Positions 49,342 to 57,831 of a DNA stretch of 64,000 nucleotides are shown here, one piece after another. The stretch comes from Duganella guangzhouensis (GTDB taxonomy: Bacteria; Pseudomonadota; Gammaproteobacteria; Burkholderiales; Burkholderiaceae_D). A program made the position numbers and the translations under genes. The stretch covers positions 310,001 through 374,000 of the forward strand of contig NZ_WKJK01000005.1 in NCBI RefSeq assembly GCF_009674535.1, given 5' to 3'. The first letter of the stretch is position 1. Every line of letters starts with the position of its first letter. The notes under the pieces are model-generated. The model was not told the origin of the DNA. It was given only the letters and a program-made list of their open reading frames with translations, and did no database searches.

Positions 49342-49992
49342 ATGGCTTGGACTCGTGATGAAATGGCCGCGCGCGCGGCAAAAGAACTGCAGGACGGTTA
49401 CTACGTGAACCTGGGCATCGGCCTGCCTACGCTGGTGGCCAACTACGTGCCGTCCGGCATAGAAGTGTTTCTGCAATCGGAAAATGGCCTGCTCGGCATC
49501 GGCCCGTTCCCGACCGAGGAGGACATTGACGCCGACCTGATCAACGCCGGCAAGCAGACCGTGACGGCGCTGCCGGGCGCCGCCTACTTCAGCTCGGCCG
49601 ACTCGTTCGGCATGATCCGTGGCGGCAAGATCAATCTGGCGATCCTGGGCGCGATGCAGGTGTCGGAACAGGGTGATCTGGCCAACTGGATGATCCCGGG
49701 CAAAATGGTCAAGGGCATGGGCGGCGCCATGGATCTGGTAGCCGGCGTCAAGAAAGTGGTGGTGCTGATGGAACATGTGGCCACCGCCAAGGATGGCTCG
49801 ACCTCGCACAAGTTGCTGCCGAAATGCGATCTGCCGCTGACCGGCGTCGGCGTGGTGGACCTGGTCATCACCGACCTGGGCGTGCTGGCGGTGACTGAAA
49901 GTGGCCTCAAGGTGACCGAACTGGCGCCAGGCGTCAGCAAGGACCAGATCCAGGCCGCCACCGGCGTCAAGCTGGATTTCTCGGCGCTGTAA
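49342..49992 (+). CDS. scoB: 3-oxoacid CoA-transferase subunit B
   Basis: Beta subunit carrying the catalytic glutamate in SENGLLGIG near residue 50, which forms the CoA-thioester intermediate. 216 residues; [40 protein letters not shown] and [20 protein letters not shown] are characteristic. GGAG six bases before the ATG. Together with 3-hydroxybutyrate dehydrogenase further right it supports ketone-body or PHB-derived carbon use. Confidence 0.95.
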   Translation: MAWTRDEMAARAAKELQDGYYVNLGIGLPTLVANYVPSGIEVFLQSENGLLGIGPFPTEEDIDADLINAGKQTVTALPGAAYFSSADSFGMIRGGKINLAILGAMQVSEQGDLANWMIPGKMVKGMGGAMDLVAGVKKVVVLMEHVATAKDGSTSHKLLPKCDLPLTGVGVVDLVITDLGVLAVTESGLKVTELAPGVSKDQIQAATGVKLDFSAL

Positions 49993-50010
49993 GCACCGTT
50001 ACACCAGTTG

Positions 50011-50036
50011 AACGGCACGCTGCGGCGTGCCGTTTT
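50011..50036 (+). terminator. Terminator of scoAB
   Basis: A perfect 10-bp stem (AACGGCACGC, TGCG loop) ending in a TTTT tract lies 19 bases after the scoB stop. Confidence 0.85.
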
Positions 50037-50109
50037 CGCTTGCTCGTCGGAAATTTAGCGCCTACACTGTTGAGATATTTGCTACTGAATTTCTCAACGG
50101 ATTTTGCTC

Positions 50110-52482
50110 ATGCGCGTCGTATTTGCCGTACTTGCCTGGATGTTGTTGTGTGGAGCCGCCCAAGCCGAGGCGTACAAGACCGGCGCGCCGCCAGCCTGGG
50201 TGTTGCCGCTGGCGGTGGAGGCGGAGCCGGGTGGCAAGCCGCCGGCCGCGCGTGGCGGCGTCGCTTTCCTGTTGCGCGACATGCAGAGCCGGGTCGATCA
50301 GCGCGGCAAAATCACGTACTTTCACACCGCCAGCAAGGCGCTGGATGGCGGCGGCGTCGAGAAGGCGGCCAATCTCAGCATCAATTTCGATCCCTCGTAC
50401 CAGACGCTGACACTGCACGCGATTAACGTCATCCGCGACGGCAAGGTGATTCCCAAGCTGGCCGGCGCGCGGGTGCAGGTGCTGCAGCGCGAGACCGAAC
50501 TCGATTATCTGATCTACGACGGCAGCAAGACCGCCAGCGTGTTGCTGGACGATGTGCGCATCGGTGACATCGTCGAATACGCGTTCAGCCTGGATGGCGT
50601 CAATCCTGTATTCCAAGGCAAGGTATCGAACCGCGCCGAGATGGGCTGGTCGGTGCCGGTGGCGCGCTCTTTCGTGCGGCTGCTGATGCCGTCCAACCGG
50701 CCGGTGCGCATCGCCAGCCAGAACAGCAAGCTGGCGCCGGTGTTGAGCGAGGCCGACGGCTATCGCGACTACCGTTGGGACCAGCGCGACGTTGCGGCAA
50801 TCCGTGTCGATAATGGCGCGCCGGAGTGGTACAACCCCTACGCGGCGGTGCAATGGACCGAGTATCAGGACTGGGCGGCGGTGGTGCAATGGGCGCTGCC
50901 GCTGTACCAGACCCCGCGTGAAGTCGGCCCGGCGCTGCGCGAGGAAATCGCCCGCATCGGCCGCAACTACACCGAGCCGGAGGCGCGCGCGGCGGCGGTG
51001 TTGCGCGCGGTGCAGCGCGATATCCGCTATCTGGGCATCGAGGTTGGCGCCGGTTCGCACGCGCCGACCGCGCCGGACAAGGTCTACCAGCGCCGCTTTG
51101 GCGACTGCAAGGACAAGACGCTGCTGACCATCACCATGCTGCGCGCGCTGGGCATCGACGCGGTGCCGGCGCTGGTCAACACCGAGATGACGCGCGACAT
51201 CGCCAACTGGGCGCCGACGCCGCTGGCCTTCAATCACGTGCTGGTGCGCGCCAACGTGCATGGCGCCGTCTACTGGCTGGACCCGACCCGCAGCGAGCAG
51301 CAGGGCGAGCTGGGGTATCTGTACCAGCCCGACTATGGTTATGCGCTGGTGTTGGAAAAGGGCAGCAATGCGCTCAGCCTGATGGGGCCGCAGTTTGGCG
51401 GCGTCAAGCGCATCAAGGCGGTGTTCGATTCCAGCGATGGTGTCGAGCAGCCGGTCAACTACACCGTCAGCACCACCGTGCTGAGCCAGCGCGCCGACAC
51501 GCTGCGCACCCAGTTGCGCCACAATCGCAGCGAGCTGGAAACCCAGTACCAGAATTTTTACGCGCGCAGTTACGACAGCCTGCGCAGCAACGGCGCCATG
51601 GATGTGCAGGACGACGAGGCGCACAACGAGCTGACCACGGTCGAGCATTACAACATCCCCGGTTTCTGGTCGCGCAACGACAAGCGCAAGCGCAGCGAGG
51701 CGTCGGTGGAGGCGTCGGAAATCGATCATCCGCTGAAGGCGCCGGACGCGGTCAGCCGCAACGCGCCGCTGCGGCTGGACTATCCCTATGAAGTTATCGA
51801 AGACACCGAGGTGCGATTGCCGGAACGCTGGAATCTGAAGACCAGCGTCACCGAAGTGCGCGATCCGGCGTTCGAGTTTTCGTACAAGGTCAGCAAGGGC
51901 AACGATGGCCGCAGCTTGCAGATCACCGCGCGCTACAAGGCGCTGCGCGACCACGTGGCGCCGGAAGACATGGCCAATTACGCCGCCCATTTGAAACAGG
52001 CGCGTGACGCGGTGGGCTACCAGCTGTATAGCCAGTGGGATGCCGCCGGCGCCGCTGCCGAGGAGCCCGCCAGCAAGCGTGGCGCCGGTTACTTCGTGCT
52101 GGGTATGTTGGTCTTGCTGCCAGCCTGGATCTGGCTGGGCGTGCGCATGCAGCGCGCGGCGCCGGCCCACGCCGAAGTGAACCGTCGCTTGTTGCTGGTG
52201 GTGGTCATGGTCAGCGGCTTGCTGGCGATATGCCTGCTGTTGCCGGTTCGGCCGTCCAAGGTGCTGCCGTCGGCGCTGGTGCTGCTGGCCATCATGACCG
52301 GCTACCTGCTGCGTACCGTGCCGCAGGTGCCGTCCACCCACATCGCTTATCCGTGGGCGTTGCGCATCTACCGCGCCCGTAACCACACCACGCCGTTGGT
52401 GGCGCGCGCGTTGTTGCGCAAGGCGTTGCCGCTGATCGGCTGGTTCGCGATCGGCAGCGCGCTGGCCAGCCTGCTCAGTTGA
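50110..52482 (+). CDS. DUF3857/transglutaminase-like membrane protein
   Basis: A 790-residue exported protein. A signal peptide (ending GAAQA) is followed by a DUF3857 domain (RGKITYFHTASKALDGGGVE, ANLSINFDPSYQTLTLHAIN) and a transglutaminase-like domain near 290-400 with the Cys-His-Asp triad: RFGDCKDKTLLTITMLRAL (Cys near 332), LAFNHVLVRANVHGAVYWLD. The C terminus has three transmembrane helices after residue 660 (YFVLGMLVLLPAWIWLG, LLLVVVMVSGLLAICLL, LPSALVLLAIMTGYLL). The large periplasmic part could cross-link or cleave an envelope protein or peptide. The ATG at 50110 starts the signal peptide. Substrate unknown. Confidence 0.82.
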   Translation: MRVVFAVLAWMLLCGAAQAEAYKTGAPPAWVLPLAVEAEPGGKPPAARGGVAFLLRDMQSRVDQRGKITYFHTASKALDGGGVEKAANLSINFDPSYQTLTLHAINVIRDGKVIPKLAGARVQVLQRETELDYLIYDGSKTASVLLDDVRIGDIVEYAFSLDGVNPVFQGKVSNRAEMGWSVPVARSFVRLLMPSNRPVRIASQNSKLAPVLSEADGYRDYRWDQRDVAAIRVDNGAPEWYNPYAAVQWTEYQDWAAVVQWALPLYQTPREVGPALREEIARIGRNYTEPEARAAAVLRAVQRDIRYLGIEVGAGSHAPTAPDKVYQRRFGDCKDKTLLTITMLRALGIDAVPALVNTEMTRDIANWAPTPLAFNHVLVRANVHGAVYWLDPTRSEQQGELGYLYQPDYGYALVLEKGSNALSLMGPQFGGVKRIKAVFDSSDGVEQPVNYTVSTTVLSQRADTLRTQLRHNRSELETQYQNFYARSYDSLRSNGAMDVQDDEAHNELTTVEHYNIPGFWSRNDKRKRSEASVEASEIDHPLKAPDAVSRNAPLRLDYPYEVIEDTEVRLPERWNLKTSVTEVRDPAFEFSYKVSKGNDGRSLQITARYKALRDHVAPEDMANYAAHLKQARDAVGYQLYSQWDAAGAAAEEPASKRGAGYFVLGMLVLLPAWIWLGVRMQRAAPAHAEVNRRLLLVVVMVSGLLAICLLLPVRPSKVLPSALVLLAIMTGYLLRTVPQVPSTHIAYPWALRIYRARNHTTPLVARALLRKALPLIGWFAIGSALASLLS

Positions 52483-53509
52483 TCGCGGTTGGCAGGCTGA
52501 TGCCGCGGTAGCGGCGGCGGTACCACACCACGCCGCAACTGGTCACCAGCACCAGCGCGATCGCGGTCAGCAGATCCTGTCCGCCATGGGTGACCGCCGC
52601 CGGGTGGCTGGAGATCATAGTCGAGGCGGTGAATTTCTTGCCGCTGTAGCGCGCGCCGATCACCCATTCCTGATTGTTGATGGCGTTGACCAGGTACAGG
52701 CCGTGGCCGCCGGGGTGGATGGTCATCTTGCCGTCGCGGTAGACGAAGGAGCGGCGTTCGTCGCCGATGCGGATGCTGCCGACCACATGGCCGGCGTCGT
52801 TGACGGCGGTGGCGAAGCTGTCGCCGTAGCCGATCAGCGCGCCGAGGTCGGTCATGCGGCCATCCTGCCAGACGAAGGCGTGCCAGCGCCGGCCCACGGT
52901 TTCCGAAGCGCCGACCACCACGTCGCGATCGTTGATGGCGGTGGCGCTGCTGATGCGGCCGCCCAAGGTGCCCAGATCCCGCATGGTGCCGTCGCGGTAC
53001 AGAAAGGCGTGCCGGTAGCCATTGTCGAGCGCGGCGGTGCCGACGATGGCGCCGTGGTTGTTGACGCCGGCCGCGTAACTGATCTTGCCGCCCAGCGTGC
53101 CGAGGTCGACCGGCGCATGCTCGCCGTCGCTGCTGAAGGCGCGGTAATAGCCGTCGCTGGTGTCGGCAAAGCCGACCAACTGGCCTTTGTCATTGAGGGC
53201 GGCGCCGTAGCTGCTGTTGCCGCCCAGCGTGCCGATGTCTTGCATGCCGCCGCCGTGGCGGACCACGAAGGCGCGCCAATAGCCATCGGCGTTTTGCGCG
53301 GTGCCGATGACATCGCCGCCGGTATTGATGGCGGCGGTATAGCTATCGCTGCCGCCCAGCGTGCCCAGTTCGATCGGGCGGCGGTCGTACAGGATGGCGC
53401 GCTGGTGGCCATCCTCGTCGGCGATGATGCCGGCCAGTTGGCCGCGCGCATTGAGATCAACGGCGATGCTGGCTTCGGTGCCGCGTGCGCCCAGTGTCAT
53501 TTCCGGCAT
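52475..53509 (-). CDS. HAF-repeat protein with C-terminal membrane anchor
   Basis: A 344-residue protein built of about six tandem HAF-type repeats of 42-48 residues, each with a GTLGG/GALIG core, a central AAIN/AALND/AGVNN segment and a closing YRAF/RHAF motif. Good copies begin IELGTLGGSDSYTAAIN and DIGTLGGNSSYGAALN. No N-terminal signal peptide is seen with the start at 53509 (AGGAG five bases upstream), but a transmembrane helix lies near the C terminus (LLTAIALVLVTSCGVVW) followed by basic YRRRYRG, so the topology is like a tail-anchored protein. The repeats probably form a beta-propeller-like fold. Function unknown. The 3' end overlaps the upstream gene by 8 bases. Confidence 0.75.
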   Translation of the reverse strand: MPEMTLGARGTEASIAVDLNARGQLAGIIADEDGHQRAILYDRRPIELGTLGGSDSYTAAINTGGDVIGTAQNADGYWRAFVVRHGGGMQDIGTLGGNSSYGAALNDKGQLVGFADTSDGYYRAFSSDGEHAPVDLGTLGGKISYAAGVNNHGAIVGTAALDNGYRHAFLYRDGTMRDLGTLGGRISSATAINDRDVVVGASETVGRRWHAFVWQDGRMTDLGALIGYGDSFATAVNDAGHVVGSIRIGDERRSFVYRDGKMTIHPGGHGLYLVNAINNQEWVIGARYSGKKFTASTMISSHPAAVTHGGQDLLTAIALVLVTSCGVVWYRRRYRGISLPTAIN

Positions 53510-53615
53510 GATGTCTCCTGGTGGTGTGATGCGGGGACAACTGCAAACCTCGTGCCACGCGCTTGCCGGGGCAAGCGGATGCGTCAGTGTACGAAAATGA
53601 ACGCTCGGCTGTCCA

Positions 53616-54131
53616 CTATCGGACAATCGGCGTGGCGCGCCGGCGGCGACGGGCGACCGCGCCCACCAAGGCCAGACCGCCCAGCATCATCGCGGCAGTG
53701 GCCGGTTCCGGTACCGCCGTCACGTGCCAGCGCGCGGCGGAATAGTCGCCGTCGCCTTCACTGGTGTTGACGCCGGGGGTGCGGTAGCCGACGGAGTCGG
53801 TGCTGCCACCATTCAGTGGGGCGATGTACAGTAGCTCAGTGGTTCCGAGCAGAAGAAAATTGGTGGCCGTGCCATCAAACGAGACTACCGGATCGTAACC
53901 GACTACGGGAAAGATCAGCATGCTGCCGTTCCCGGCAAAAGCCGAGCCGTCGATGAAGACCGAAAAGTCGCTCAAACCGCTAATCAGATTGTCGTGGGCG
54001 GTTCCGTCGAAATCACCAGTGATCTTGGTGCCGCTGGCCATGGTGTAGGAGAATTCGTAGTGCGTAGCCTGGGCGGCGGCGCTGGCGGCCAGCAGGGCGG
54101 CGCAGGCGAGGGTGCGGAGTAACTTGTTCAT
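53616..54131 (-). CDS. PEP-CTERM exported protein
   Basis: A 171-residue secreted protein with a signal peptide (cleavage near AAAQA) and a C-terminal PEP-CTERM sorting signal: VPEPATAAMMLGGLALVG followed by RRRRR. Exosortase (EpsH/XrtA type) cuts this signal in Gram-negative exopolysaccharide producers. The middle is beta-rich and of no known family. No exosortase gene is in the window. This motif is a good sign of the Oxalobacteraceae-type host. Confidence 0.88.
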   Translation of the reverse strand: MNKLLRTLACAALLAASAAAQATHYEFSYTMASGTKITGDFDGTAHDNLISGLSDFSVFIDGSAFAGNGSMLIFPVVGYDPVVSFDGTATNFLLLGTTELLYIAPLNGGSTDSVGYRTPGVNTSEGDGDYSAARWHVTAVPEPATAAMMLGGLALVGAVARRRRRATPIVR

Positions 54132-54202
54132 ATGATCATTCCATTAAGAAAATGGCATTGTCACATTGATTGTCAAATTTGTATGTAGCATCTTTAGACT
54201 AC

Positions 54203-54233
54203 AAAAAAGCCCCGGGCATCGCTGCGCGGGGCT
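54203..54233 (-). terminator. dctA terminator
   Basis: On the minus strand a 7-bp stem (AGCCCCG and CGGGGCT, 12-base loop) is followed by a run of six T, directly 3' of the transporter gene. Confidence 0.8.
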
Positions 54234-54252
54234 GGTGTGGGGCAATCGAGGC

Positions 54253-55554
54253 TTAGTGGCCGGCGACTGGCTCCATCAGTTCAGGCTCCTTGATGGTCGA
54301 ACCTGGATTGGCCAGTTCGGCCTTCATGATATCCATGTCCAGTTCTTTCTCCCATTTGGACACCACCATCGCCGCCACGCCGTTGCCGACGAAGTTGGTC
54401 AGCGCGCGGCATTCGGACATGAAGCGGTCGATGCCCAGGATCAGCGCCATGCCGGCCACCGGAATATCCGGCACCACGTGCAGGGTCGCCGCCAGCGTGA
54501 TGAAGCCGGCGCCGGTGATGCCCGATGCGCCTTTCGAGGTCAGCATCGCCACGCCCAGGATGGTCAGTTCCTGCATCAGCGTCAGGTCGGTGTTGGTGGC
54601 TTGCGCCACGAACAGCGCGGCCATGGTCATGTAGATGTTGGTACCGTCCAGGTTGAACGAGTAGCCGGTTGGCACCACCAGGCCCACCACCGATTTCGGG
54701 CAGCCCAGGCGTTCCAGTTTGTTCATCAGCGAAGGCAGCGCCGATTCCGACGAGCTGGTGCCCAGCACGATCAGCAGTTCTTCCTTGATGTACAGGATGA
54801 AGCGGCCGATCGAGAAACCGGTCAGGCGCGCCACCGTGCCCAGTACCACCACCACGAAGATGGCGCAGGTGGCGTAGAAGCAGCCCATCAGGGTAGCCAG
54901 CGGCAGCAGCGATTTGATGCCGTATTTGCCGATGGTGAAGGCCATGGCGCCAAACGCGCCGATCGGAGCGACTTTCATCACGATGTTCACGACGCCGAAG
55001 ATGGCGTGCGAGGCGTCGTCAATCAGTTTGACCAGCGGCTTGCCGCGCTCGCCCAGCAGCGAAATCGAGAAACCGAACAGGATGGCGATCAGCAGCACTT
55101 GCAGAATATCGCCCTTGGCAAACGCATCCACCACGGTGTTGGGGATGATGTTCAGCAGGAAGTCGGTGGTGGTCAGCGGGTGCGCCTTGGTGGTGTACTG
55201 CTCGATCGACTTGGCGTCCAGCGTAGCGGCGGTGGCGTTGAAGCCGGCGCCCGGTTTGACGATGTTAGCGACGAACAGGCCGATCACCAGCGCGAAGGTG
55301 GAAATCACTTCGAAGTACAGCAGCGCCTTGCCGCCGACGCGACCGATTTTTTTCACGTCCTGCATGCCGGCGATGCCGGACACCACGGTGCAGAAGATCA
55401 CCGGCGCGATGATCATTTTAATCAGCTTGATGAAGCCGTCGCCCAGCGGTTTCATGGCGACGCCGTTATCCGGGAAGAACGCGCCCAGCAGAATACCGCA
55501 GGCGATGGCGAACAGCACCTGAACGTACAGAACTTTATAGAATGGTTTTTTCAC
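54253..55554 (-). CDS. dctA: C4-dicarboxylate transporter DctA
   Basis: Inner-membrane Na+ or H+-coupled symporter for succinate, fumarate, malate and related acids. 433 residues of the DAACS family: [40 protein letters not shown], the serine-rich loop [31 protein letters not shown] and [20 protein letters not shown]. The GTG at 55554 has GAGGAG five bases upstream and gives the usual [12 protein letters not shown] start; a longer upstream reading is not conserved. A palindrome-rich leader precedes it. Confidence 0.95.
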   Translation of the reverse strand: MKKPFYKVLYVQVLFAIACGILLGAFFPDNGVAMKPLGDGFIKLIKMIIAPVIFCTVVSGIAGMQDVKKIGRVGGKALLYFEVISTFALVIGLFVANIVKPGAGFNATAATLDAKSIEQYTTKAHPLTTTDFLLNIIPNTVVDAFAKGDILQVLLIAILFGFSISLLGERGKPLVKLIDDASHAIFGVVNIVMKVAPIGAFGAMAFTIGKYGIKSLLPLATLMGCFYATCAIFVVVVLGTVARLTGFSIGRFILYIKEELLIVLGTSSSESALPSLMNKLERLGCPKSVVGLVVPTGYSFNLDGTNIYMTMAALFVAQATNTDLTLMQELTILGVAMLTSKGASGITGAGFITLAATLHVVPDIPVAGMALILGIDRFMSECRALTNFVGNGVAAMVVSKWEKELDMDIMKAELANPGSTIKEPELMEPVAGH

Positions 55555-55602
55555 GGGGTCTCCTCGTGTATATCGTGTGAGGAGTGCATCATCGCTCAGT
55601 CG

Positions 55603-55654
55603 GGCAGATATCACTATTGTGGAAAGCCGCAAATCACGGCCCGTGATATCTGCC
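55603..55654 (-). promoter_or_regulatory. Nested inverted repeats upstream of dctA
   Basis: A perfect 12-bp inverted repeat, GGCAGATATCAC (55603-55614) and GTGATATCTGCC (55643-55654), encloses a second palindrome ATCACGG-C-CCGTGAT (55633-55647) that shares the GTGAT half. Such overlapping dyads look like an operator for a dimeric regulator 50-100 bases before dctA. They also lie 18 bases after the 3-hydroxybutyrate dehydrogenase gene, so a terminator role is the alternative, but no T tract follows. Confidence 0.55.
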
Positions 55655-55672
55655 TTTGGTAAGGGATAGTAC

Positions 55673-56467
55673 TTACTGGGCTACCCAGCCGCCGTCCATA
55701 TTCCAGGCGACTCCGCGGACTTGCTTGGCGGCGTCCGAACACAGGAACACGGCCAGCGCGCCCAGTTCTTCCGGCGTGACGAACTCGCCGGACGGTTGTT
55801 TGTCGGCCAGCAGCGCCTTCTTGGCCTGCTCATTGGGGATGCCTTCCTTGGCGGCGCGGTCATCCACCTGCTTCTGCACCAGCGGGGTCAGCACGAAGCC
55901 TGGGCAGATGGCGTTGACGGTGACGCCGGTGGTGGCGGTCTCCAGCGCATTGGCCTTGGTCAGCCCCAGTAGGCCGTGCTTGGCGGCCACATAGGCCGAC
56001 TTGCCGGCCGAGGCCACCAGCCCGTGGGTCGAGGCCAGGTTGATGATACGGCCCCAATTCTGCTCGCGCATGCGCGGCAGCACCAGTCGCGACGTATGGA
56101 AAGCCGAGGTCAGGTTGATGGCAATGATGGCGTCCCATTTCTCGACCGGGAAATGCTCGACATTGGCCACGTACTGAATGCCGGCGTTATTCACCAGCAC
56201 ATCGACACCGCCGAACCTGTCGCCGGCGAACTGGATCATGGCTTCGATCTGGTCCGGCTTGGTCATGTCGGCGTTGTGATAGGCGACCTGCACGCCGAAC
56301 TCCTGGCCCAGCTCGGCCTGCAGCTGTTCGATCTCCTTGGCGTCGCCAAAGCCGTTCAGCACCACGTTGGCGCCTTCGGCCGCCAGCGCGCGGGCGATGC
56401 CCAGTCCGATGCCGGAAGTCGATCCGGTGACCAACGCGGTTTTACCGCTCAAAGTCTTGTTTGCCAT
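55673..56467 (-). CDS. bdhA: 3-hydroxybutyrate dehydrogenase
   Basis: Cytoplasmic NAD-dependent SDR oxidising D-3-hydroxybutyrate to acetoacetate. 264 residues: [12 protein letters not shown] cofactor loop, VLNGFGD after beta-2 (no Arg, hence NAD), [20 protein letters not shown], and the catalytic set in [20 protein letters not shown] with [13 protein letters not shown]; the NAGIQ and [13 protein letters not shown] patterns are those of bacterial D-HBDH. GAGGA lies four bases before the ATG. With scoAB it can feed 3-hydroxybutyrate to acetoacetyl-CoA; PHB depolymerase and beta-ketothiolase are not in the window. Confidence 0.93.
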   Translation of the reverse strand: MANKTLSGKTALVTGSTSGIGLGIARALAAEGANVVLNGFGDAKEIEQLQAELGQEFGVQVAYHNADMTKPDQIEAMIQFAGDRFGGVDVLVNNAGIQYVANVEHFPVEKWDAIIAINLTSAFHTSRLVLPRMREQNWGRIINLASTHGLVASAGKSAYVAAKHGLLGLTKANALETATTGVTVNAICPGFVLTPLVQKQVDDRAAKEGIPNEQAKKALLADKQPSGEFVTPEELGALAVFLCSDAAKQVRGVAWNMDGGWVAQ

Positions 56468-56588
56468 ACTGTCCTCTTGCAGGGTTGGTGATTGAGAGTG
56501 CGCTGCGCTACACTTCGGTAGGATTTTGTCACAACGCGGTAAAATGCTGTCTCAACATCATTACACAAAAAATCATTGAGGAAGCCGC

Positions 56589-57467
56589 ATGCTCCAAGCA
56601 AAAATAAAGTCTGTTCAATGCATTTCATTGGCCGGCCTGCATCGCATGTCCTACAAAGAATGGGGAGATGAGAGCAACCCGAACGTACTGGTCTGCGTGC
56701 ATGGCGTGACCCGCGTCGGCGACGACTTCGACCACATGGCGCGCGCGCTGGCCGACGACTACCGTGTGATCTGCCCCGACATCGTGGGCCGCGGCCGCTC
56801 CGGCTGGCTCAAGAACCCGCAGCTGTACCGCATTCCGCAGTATGTCAGCGACATCGTCACGCTGCTGGCACGCGTGCTGCCGGACGATGAAAATCAGCAG
56901 GTTGACTGGTTCGGCACCTCGATGGGTGGCCTGATCGGCATGGGCCTGGCCTCGCTGCCGGACAACCCGATCCGCAAGCTGGTGCTGAACGATATCGGTC
57001 CGGTGCTGGCGCCGATGGCGATGCAACGCATCGGCGACTACATCGGCCAAGACTTGCGATTTGAAAGTTTCGAGGCCGGCGCGCGTTTCATCCGCGACGT
57101 TTCGACTTCCTTTGGCGAGCACACCGAAGCCGAGTGGCACAAACTGGCCAGCGATGTGTTGCGCCAGGATAAGGACGGCAAGTGGGTACGCCACTACGAT
57201 ATGGGGCTGGCTCTGCCGTTCCGCTCGGCAACGCCGGAATCGGCCGAGGCCGACCAGGCCATGCTGTGGGCGGCCTATGACGCCATCCGCTGCCCGACCT
57301 TGCTGGTGCGCGGCGCCGACTCGGACCTGTTGTCGCCGGAGACGGCCTACGAGATGACGCAGCGCGGCCCCAAGGCGGCGCTGGTGGAAATTCCGCACGT
57401 CGGCCACGCGCCGACCTTTATTCATGACGATCAGATTGCGATAGCAAAGAAATTCTTGTTGGGTTAA
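56589..57467 (+). CDS. Alpha/beta hydrolase
   Basis: A 292-residue cytoplasmic hydrolase. The oxyanion segment VCVHGVTRVGDDF, the nucleophile elbow FGTSMGGLIGMGLA (Ser near residue 118), an acid in VRGADSDLLSPETA and the catalytic His in IPHVGHAPTF give a complete triad. A lid of roughly 60 residues (about 140-205) is present. GAGGAA five bases before the ATG. The substrate is unknown; the operon with ridA and relA (gaps 6 and 7 bases) is a conserved-looking arrangement, and an ester or lactone role linked to amino-acid stress is only speculation. Confidence 0.88.
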   Translation: MLQAKIKSVQCISLAGLHRMSYKEWGDESNPNVLVCVHGVTRVGDDFDHMARALADDYRVICPDIVGRGRSGWLKNPQLYRIPQYVSDIVTLLARVLPDDENQQVDWFGTSMGGLIGMGLASLPDNPIRKLVLNDIGPVLAPMAMQRIGDYIGQDLRFESFEAGARFIRDVSTSFGEHTEAEWHKLASDVLRQDKDGKWVRHYDMGLALPFRSATPESAEADQAMLWAAYDAIRCPTLLVRGADSDLLSPETAYEMTQRGPKAALVEIPHVGHAPTFIHDDQIAIAKKFLLG

Positions 57468-57473
57468 TTAAGT

Positions 57474-57824
57474 ATGGAAATCAAACGACTGTACGTGGGC
57501 AAGCGCCTGTCCGAAGTGGCGATCCACAATCACACCGTCTACCTGGCCGGCCAGATCGCCGAGCAGACCGACGCCGACATTCAGGGCCAGACCCGTGAGG
57601 TGCTGGGCCACATCGACCGCCTGCTGGCCGAATCCGGCAGCGACAAGACCTGCATCCTCAACTGTCAGATCTACATCAAGGACATGGCCGACTTTCCGGG
57701 CATGAACGAGGAGTGGGACGCGTGGGTGCCGCAAGGCCACACGCCGCCGCGCGCCACCGTCGAAGCCCGTTTGGCCGATCCGAAAGTGCTGGTCGAAATC
57801 GTCATCATCGCCGCGCAGCGCTAG
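57474..57824 (+). CDS. RidA family protein
   Basis: A 116-residue YjgF/YER057c/UK114 family protein; RidA proper deaminates reactive enamine/imine intermediates from threonine and serine dehydration. VYLAGQIAEQTDADIQGQTR, ILNCQIYIKDMADFPGMNEE and PPRATVEARLADPKVLVEIV carry the fold and the conserved Arg (PRATVEA) that binds the carboxylate in true RidA proteins. Sits 6 bases after the hydrolase and 7 before relA. Confidence 0.92.
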   Translation: MEIKRLYVGKRLSEVAIHNHTVYLAGQIAEQTDADIQGQTREVLGHIDRLLAESGSDKTCILNCQIYIKDMADFPGMNEEWDAWVPQGHTPPRATVEARLADPKVLVEIVIIAAQR

Positions 57825-57831
57825 GAGTCGT

